NCBI RefSeq assembly: GCF_000003815.2
Contig: NC_049996.1
Span: 14,551,149-14,615,148, forward strand
Reading direction: 5' to 3'
DNA length: 64,000 bases
From: Branchiostoma floridae
Lineage: Eukaryota > Chordata > Leptocardii > Amphioxiformes > Branchiostomatidae
Numbering within the stretch: the stretch's first letter is position 1; each line of letters opens with the position of its first letter. The notes under the pieces were generated by a model. That model was not told the origin of the DNA. It did not search any database and saw nothing but the letters and a program-made list of their open reading frames with translations. Position numbers and translations under genes: made by a program. Positions 59,100 to 64,000 of the stretch are shown in pieces.

Positions 59100-61040
59100 T
59101 TGAGATCCTTACCAATTATCACCGAGCGCTGGTGGACATGTGCCGGCGGCGACAGGACCACCTCCCACCGCAGACGGTCGTTAATGAAGCCGTTAACAAG
59201 CATGGGTCCGATCATCCCCGAGTGCGTATCAACGTGGCTATGCTACACCACAGCGTAGATTGCCGCACTTTTGTGTGACAGCCTCCAGCGTCATCTTCCG
59301 TCCCACGCACTTTTTTCCTACCCCAGGGATCGATAGTAAAGATCTACGACCACCACCAAACAAAAATATTTCCCAACGAAAAGTAGAGATTTTGTAGCAG
59401 CCAAATTTTCTATTTTCGTGCATTCTTTGTTGCTTTGAGGGTAGAAAATTTTTTGTGTTGCGCTCTAGCTTAACGTTTGAAATTAGCTGAGGAAAAAGAC
59501 TTTTGCTTGATACAATGTAGGGATTTGAGACTGCCCCTTATCGGTCTTACGCAGTTGAAAGCAGTCGACACCTTTTCCTCACCGTAACGCCGTCGCATCA
59601 AAGCCAATTATGCACAAATTTTAGCGCAAAATTAATGGACCAGCGTTCTGCCCCGACTCTCTCAGTTCCGAACGGGCAGATTTTCACGGACGCCTTATCG
59701 CCGTGACCCCCGCTATCTCAGGTGGATCTTTCCGACTTAAGAAGTTTTTCCTTCAGAGATGCGTCCTAAACCGCGAGATCATGCCGAGGATTCGGCACTA
59801 CTTAGTCCTTAAGACCGACAAATGCGCCGGACATCCATGGCTCTGAAGTTCTTTTGTTTTAAAACTTAAAAGACGATGACGCACGCTTCTACAAGGCCAC
59901 CACAGATAGTCACTACTTTCTCCATACAGTATCCATTGCCCGGGACAAAAACTGTAGCAAAAAAAAAAGAGCCTAGAGATACAAGGCTTTTCTCAGGGCG
60001 GCCCAGGGAGTGTTTCTGGGTAGGCATGTTGGCCCCGGAGCCGGAAAGCTAGCTTATGTAGACCCTGACACTAGCCTGGTTTCTAGGCTACACAATATCT
60101 TGTCGTTGCCACAACCGTCTACTCCTGTTACACAGAGCCGAAAATTAGCCATCGTGTCGTAAATGGGAAGAATAAAGCTAACCGGGCAGTTTTCCCCTAA
60201 GAGTGCTTCCCCCTAGAGATAATGAGAGGCATTATTCTTGAGGGACTGTTACGGGACTTGTCAGTGGCTAGGTATGAGTATACGCGCCGTCGCTGTTCAA
60301 GCCCGGCTAACTCAATCCAGCGCGCCCCTTGCAATATGTTTAGAAGCGTAGCCGAACGCCACAAGCGTAGCACGTCCAGGATGTGAACTTTGCGGTTGTT
60401 GCACCCTTCCCTGGTTAGCCATCTGTTTTCAGCTAATAGAGCTATTAACACGTTTGACAGGTGCGCAAGGAACAGTCACACACCTTGGTAGATAAGACGT
60501 CTCGACTCAAGGAGCGAGCTTCGCGTCACTTTCTCCCAAGACGACGGGTGAGTCCCCACAAGTTAACATCGTTCTCTAGAATCACTCGTTCCCAACAAGT
60601 CGAATGTTCAATTTGTAAACCGTCATGTTTTGAAAGTTGGAAACCGCTACAGTTTGAATTTGGAAACCGTTACACTATCGTTCCCAAGAGCTACAATGCG
60701 GCCTAGCTATTGTTTACTCTTTCTTGTGAGTTGTGTACTTCTCTTGTGATGCCTCTTTTGTTTTTGTTCAAAACTTAGCCGTAAAGAAGTTTTTTTGTAG
60801 CACGAGCGACATGTATACATTTCTGGTGGGCCCCGGTATAACGAATCTAGCCTTCACCAGGCCTTCCTACGGGGTGTGGGGATCGTAGAATTCGGTAAAA
60901 AAAATCGGGAAATTGGCCAGGTGAGTCAGTCCACGCTTAGGTTCATGTTTCTCCTGCGCGACCGACCAACTCCTCTGGTAGCTTAACTCCCATGACACAC
61001 TATTCTCCCTATAATGGCTAGCGTAGTCAGTCTGGTAGAG
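59100..61040. other. NR4A upstream region, no gene seen
   Basis: Mixed GC content and short frames only. Likely to hold regulatory sequence, but no specific site is called. Confidence 0.5.
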
Positions 61041-61049
61041 ACTATAAGG

Positions 61050-61290
61050 TCCCCTTTCCACTAGACGGCGATCGCGCTGCGCTCTCACTGCGACCTAAAT
61101 AGGATATGTGTAACCTTTGCTTTCACACTGGGTAAATCATACAAAACGTAAAAGTGTGACTGAGAAGACAACAAAACACGCAAAGTGTAAAAAAAATTCG
61201 TTTCTTTTCTATACAATTCGTTGGGCGATCTTTCATATTTTAGATCGCAGAGAGAGCGCGGCGAGAGCGCCGTCCTAGTAGAAAGTGGGG
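61050..61290. mobile_element. MITE with about 50-bp inverted repeats
   Basis: Left arm CCCCTTTCCACTAGACGGCG ... GCGACCTAAAT; right arm ATTTTAGATCGCAGAGAGAG ... CGCCGTCCTAGTAGAAAGTG. About 120-bp AT-rich centre. Confidence 0.7.
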
Positions 61291-61306
61291 TATAACGAAT
61301 CAGTCG

Positions 61307-61640
61307 GCAGGAAAACGGGCCATAAAGATTGTTTAATCGTTCTTGTGAGTTGTGTACTTTTCTTATGATGCCTCTTTTGTTGGAGCTCACGTAAAAAAAA
61401 ACTTTACCGTAAGGTGGTTTCTGTAGCACACACAACATACATGCGTTTCTGGTGGGGCCCGAAATATAGTATAAGGAATCAGTCGGCAGGAAAACGGGCC
61501 ATACGCCGGGATGGTGGCCGACCAACTTCTCTGGTACCAAAACTCCCCTGGCAAACTATTCTCCCTATAATGGCCAGCCTAGTCAGTCTGTTAGAGACTA
61601 TAACGAATCAGTCGGCAGGAAAACGGGCCATACGCCGGGA
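61307..61640. repeat. Short dispersed direct repeats
   Basis: GAATCAGTCGGCAGGAAAAC followed by GGGCCAT occurs near 61307, 61468 and 61603, with TATAACGAAT or TATAAGGAAT before it. A partial start is near 60838. The first copy abuts the MITE. Confidence 0.7.
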
Positions 61641-61989
61641 CGCCCCGCGGGTGTCCACTGTTTGTCCTTCCCCGGAAGGGATTGATGGCTTCTCGGCCAT
61701 CCCAGGCGCTCCCAGCCAATTCCGTACGGCAGGGGTGAGGCGCCCGCCCAACCCCTGTTCCACTCCATGCCTCCGGTGATGAGATTTCCGCCGAGTTTCA
61801 CCTGTTGGTCTCGCTCGGAGGAGTGGCGCTCGTAGGAGTAATTAGAACTACGGCGTTATCAGCAATAATTTAACCACCTGGGCCCGTCTTCTTGCCGGGG
61901 ATAAGCCATGCACGTCACATATCAACTGTCACGTCCTATCTCTGTAGATAGCGCCCGGTGTGGCCCGCCGTCTCAGCGCGATTTCGGAG

Positions 61990-62770
61990 CGTTTTTTTTT
62001 TCGTGGATCGGTGACTTCCATGGCCCTGGTGATGAAGTTTTCACTGAGTGGTCCTACGTGATTCCATGTTTTCACGCGATTCTACGGGTCTTTTTTTTCA
62101 AATACCGTGGATTGGTGACTTCCATGGCCTTGGTGATGAAGTTTTCACTGAGTGGTCCTACGTGATTCCATGTTTTCACGCGATTCTACGGGTCTTTTTT
62201 TTCAAATACCGTGGATTGGTGACTTCCATGGCCTTGGTGATGAACTTTTCACGGAATAGTCCTACGTGAGTCTACTCTACTACCGCCGTGGAAAAATAAC
62301 TTCCATGGCCTTGGTACAGAAGCTTACCAGGCGATTCAAGTTATCACCTGAATGTACAAGTTTCTTCTTTTTTTTTCAATTATTGTGGATTGTTGACACC
62401 CAAGGCCTTTGTGCTGAAGTTTTCACGGGCGATTCTAACACGATTCCACGTTTTTCAAATGCCATGAATTGTTGACTTCCCTTGTCTTCGTGCTAAAGTC
62501 TTTAACTAGCAATCCCACGTTTTTACGCGATTCCACATTTTTTTTCCAAACGCCGTGGATTGATAACTGCCCTGGCCTTGGTGCTGAAGGTTTCCCTTAT
62601 GTTGTTATCATCGTATTGTTGTGCCAATGCGTTGAATCGGACCTGAGTTTTGTCTGTGATTCTCACTTGTTCAGCGATCCACCGTAACGAAAACCAGGTT
62701 ACAGACCGTGGGTTCACTTTTTCATGGCCACACTATTCACCAAAGAACGTGGATTGTTGACTTTCACGGC
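61990..62770. repeat. 104-bp tandem repeat upstream of NR4A
   Basis: Three close copies with GTGACTTCCATGGCC at 62011, 62115 and 62219 (exact 104-bp spacing), then about five increasingly degraded copies to about 62760. Each copy carries a CGTGGATTG start and a poly-T run; the better ones also carry CCTACGTGATTCC. Confidence 0.9.
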
Positions 62771-62799
62771 TGCGGAATTGACTACGTTTATAGTGATGA

Positions 62800-64000
62800 A
62801 CTCCACAGTGAATGGACGGAGTGACATTTTGTATTTTGGCAATGTCACAACAATATGTCACAACATTTTCGGTGAAGTTCAAAGAAGGTTTATATCTATA
62901 CCTTTTAGCACAACTATAGGATAATAACAACACAGGGAAAACTTGAACGACCAACCATCGTGTTCGTTTGCTCCACTACAACGACAATTTGTCAACAAAG
63001 GAAATTCAACCGAGTCAAGTAGAACTGGCCAAGTATAGGTTGTTTGTATTTCCTTAACATTTCTGTCCTCAGCTATTGAATGCTTTACTTTAAGAATGAA
63101 AGTAGCAGTATAAGGCAGTTTGAAATGTTGAAATTACATATCAAAGGAGGCTTATAGTTTAAGATATGCTTCAAGCCCATTTATGTCAAAGTATAAGATA
63201 TGACAAATGGATTGTAGTATACTTTGATTTATATGACTGTGTTGTACAAGTTCACAACATGATTTTAGAATGAAAGAAGCCGCTTAGTTTGTCAATGACA
63301 TACGGGTCTCTTACTAAACGCCGCGAAGTCCTCGTAGCGCTATTTCTGTTTTTCACACCGCGAATGCTTCAGTGTGCGAACAACATAAGTGCGGATCATC
63401 ATGTTTCATTGTCTGCCGGTGCGTCAGAAGCCTGTGATTTTCTACAAGGGTCCACTCCACGTTCGGCCCCTGTCGTACTCTGATTACTCTCACACGGACT
63501 AGTGCCTGAATTGGCCACCCCGTCTCCTACTCAAGATGATCTGGCCAAAATGTCAAGAAGAAACGAAAAGACATAGCAGGCGAGACAAGAAGTTTAAGAA
63601 CCTGTTTGCAATTTTGTGGCCCCAATCTAAGACTCACTTTACCCCCCTTCGTTGTCAATTTCCACCAACAAACGTGAATAAAAGCGGGCATTTATTAGAC
63701 CAATGGTGAAACTATAATGCACGATACTGCTTTCCGGATTTCAAAGCTTCGCTGAAAGAAGCGTAATCTTTGATCCCGCTTAGATTTTTTCTGCGCTAAT
63801 GCCTTAAATCACAAGCTAAGCACCATGCCTCTAGCTAAGATACTCAAAAGGACCCTGTCGTCTGCTTCCTCGTGGGCTATCAAGGATGAAAGACTGTAGA
63901 AAGGGAAAAGCTGTGATCCAATTTTCTCAAAGCAAGCACCGGGCCACAGCGCTCCTGTTTTGTTTATCTTTTTGATGGACATCATCAAGAAGATATACTA
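62800..64000. other. No recognisable feature
   Basis: Only short frames without domains, such as 63289-63483. No repeat or splice pattern was identified. Confidence 0.5.

Overview
The window looks like nuclear DNA of an invertebrate chordate, most likely an amphioxus (Branchiostoma). This is inferred from three things: large intron-containing genes with chordate-type exon structure, a tandem family of LRR-Ig transmembrane receptors of the kind expanded in amphioxus, and dense small non-autonomous transposons in introns. No RNA genes, operons or CRISPR arrays were seen. || Layout. 1-2.16 kb: no recognisable gene. 2.17-3.2 kb (+): intronless leucine-rich-repeat type I membrane protein. 4.39-7.32 kb (+): four-exon small cysteine-rich protein resembling Ly6/quiver GPI-anchored proteins. 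8-26.8 kb (-): four tandem copies (4-5 kb units) of an LRR-Ig receptor with a repetitive tail rich in Tyr-Glu-Asn motifs. Copies 2 and 4 carry a frameshift and copies 1, 3 and 4 lack the long tail end seen in copy 2. 27.9-44.3 kb (-): complete mitochondrial FAD glycerol-3-phosphate dehydrogenase (GPD2). Its 14 shared coding exons join in frame to either of two alternative terminal exons, giving 726 or 731 residues. 48.6-59 kb (-): complete NR4A-family nuclear receptor with seven shared coding exons behind a short 5' coding exon (638 residues, or 564 from an internal start), a long 3'UTR and an AU-rich element. 59-64 kb: upstream sequence with tandem repeats and palindromic elements. || The most unusual pattern runs through both big genes. 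The 3' end of an exon, its 5' splice site and the start of the intron have been tandemly copied beside the real exon. This is seen for GPD2 exons at 35.9, 40.1, 42.1 (about 16 copies, 34-bp period) and 42.8 kb, and for NR4A exons at 53.7, 54.5 and 58.8 kb. Many copies keep an intact donor. Exon 5' ends or acceptors are copied at 5.0-5.4, 33.6 and 36.5 kb. || Other highlights are the two GPD2 C-termini, an LRR-Ig tail fragment stranded in a GPD2 intron, a 47-bp segment shared exactly between a MITE and unrelated sequence 2.4 kb away, and several transposons dated by clean target-site duplications. The genes do not form one pathway: GPD2 is metabolic, NR4A is a transcription factor, and the 2-26 kb block is cell-surface proteins. 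Exon coordinates were derived by hand from splice signals and reading phase.
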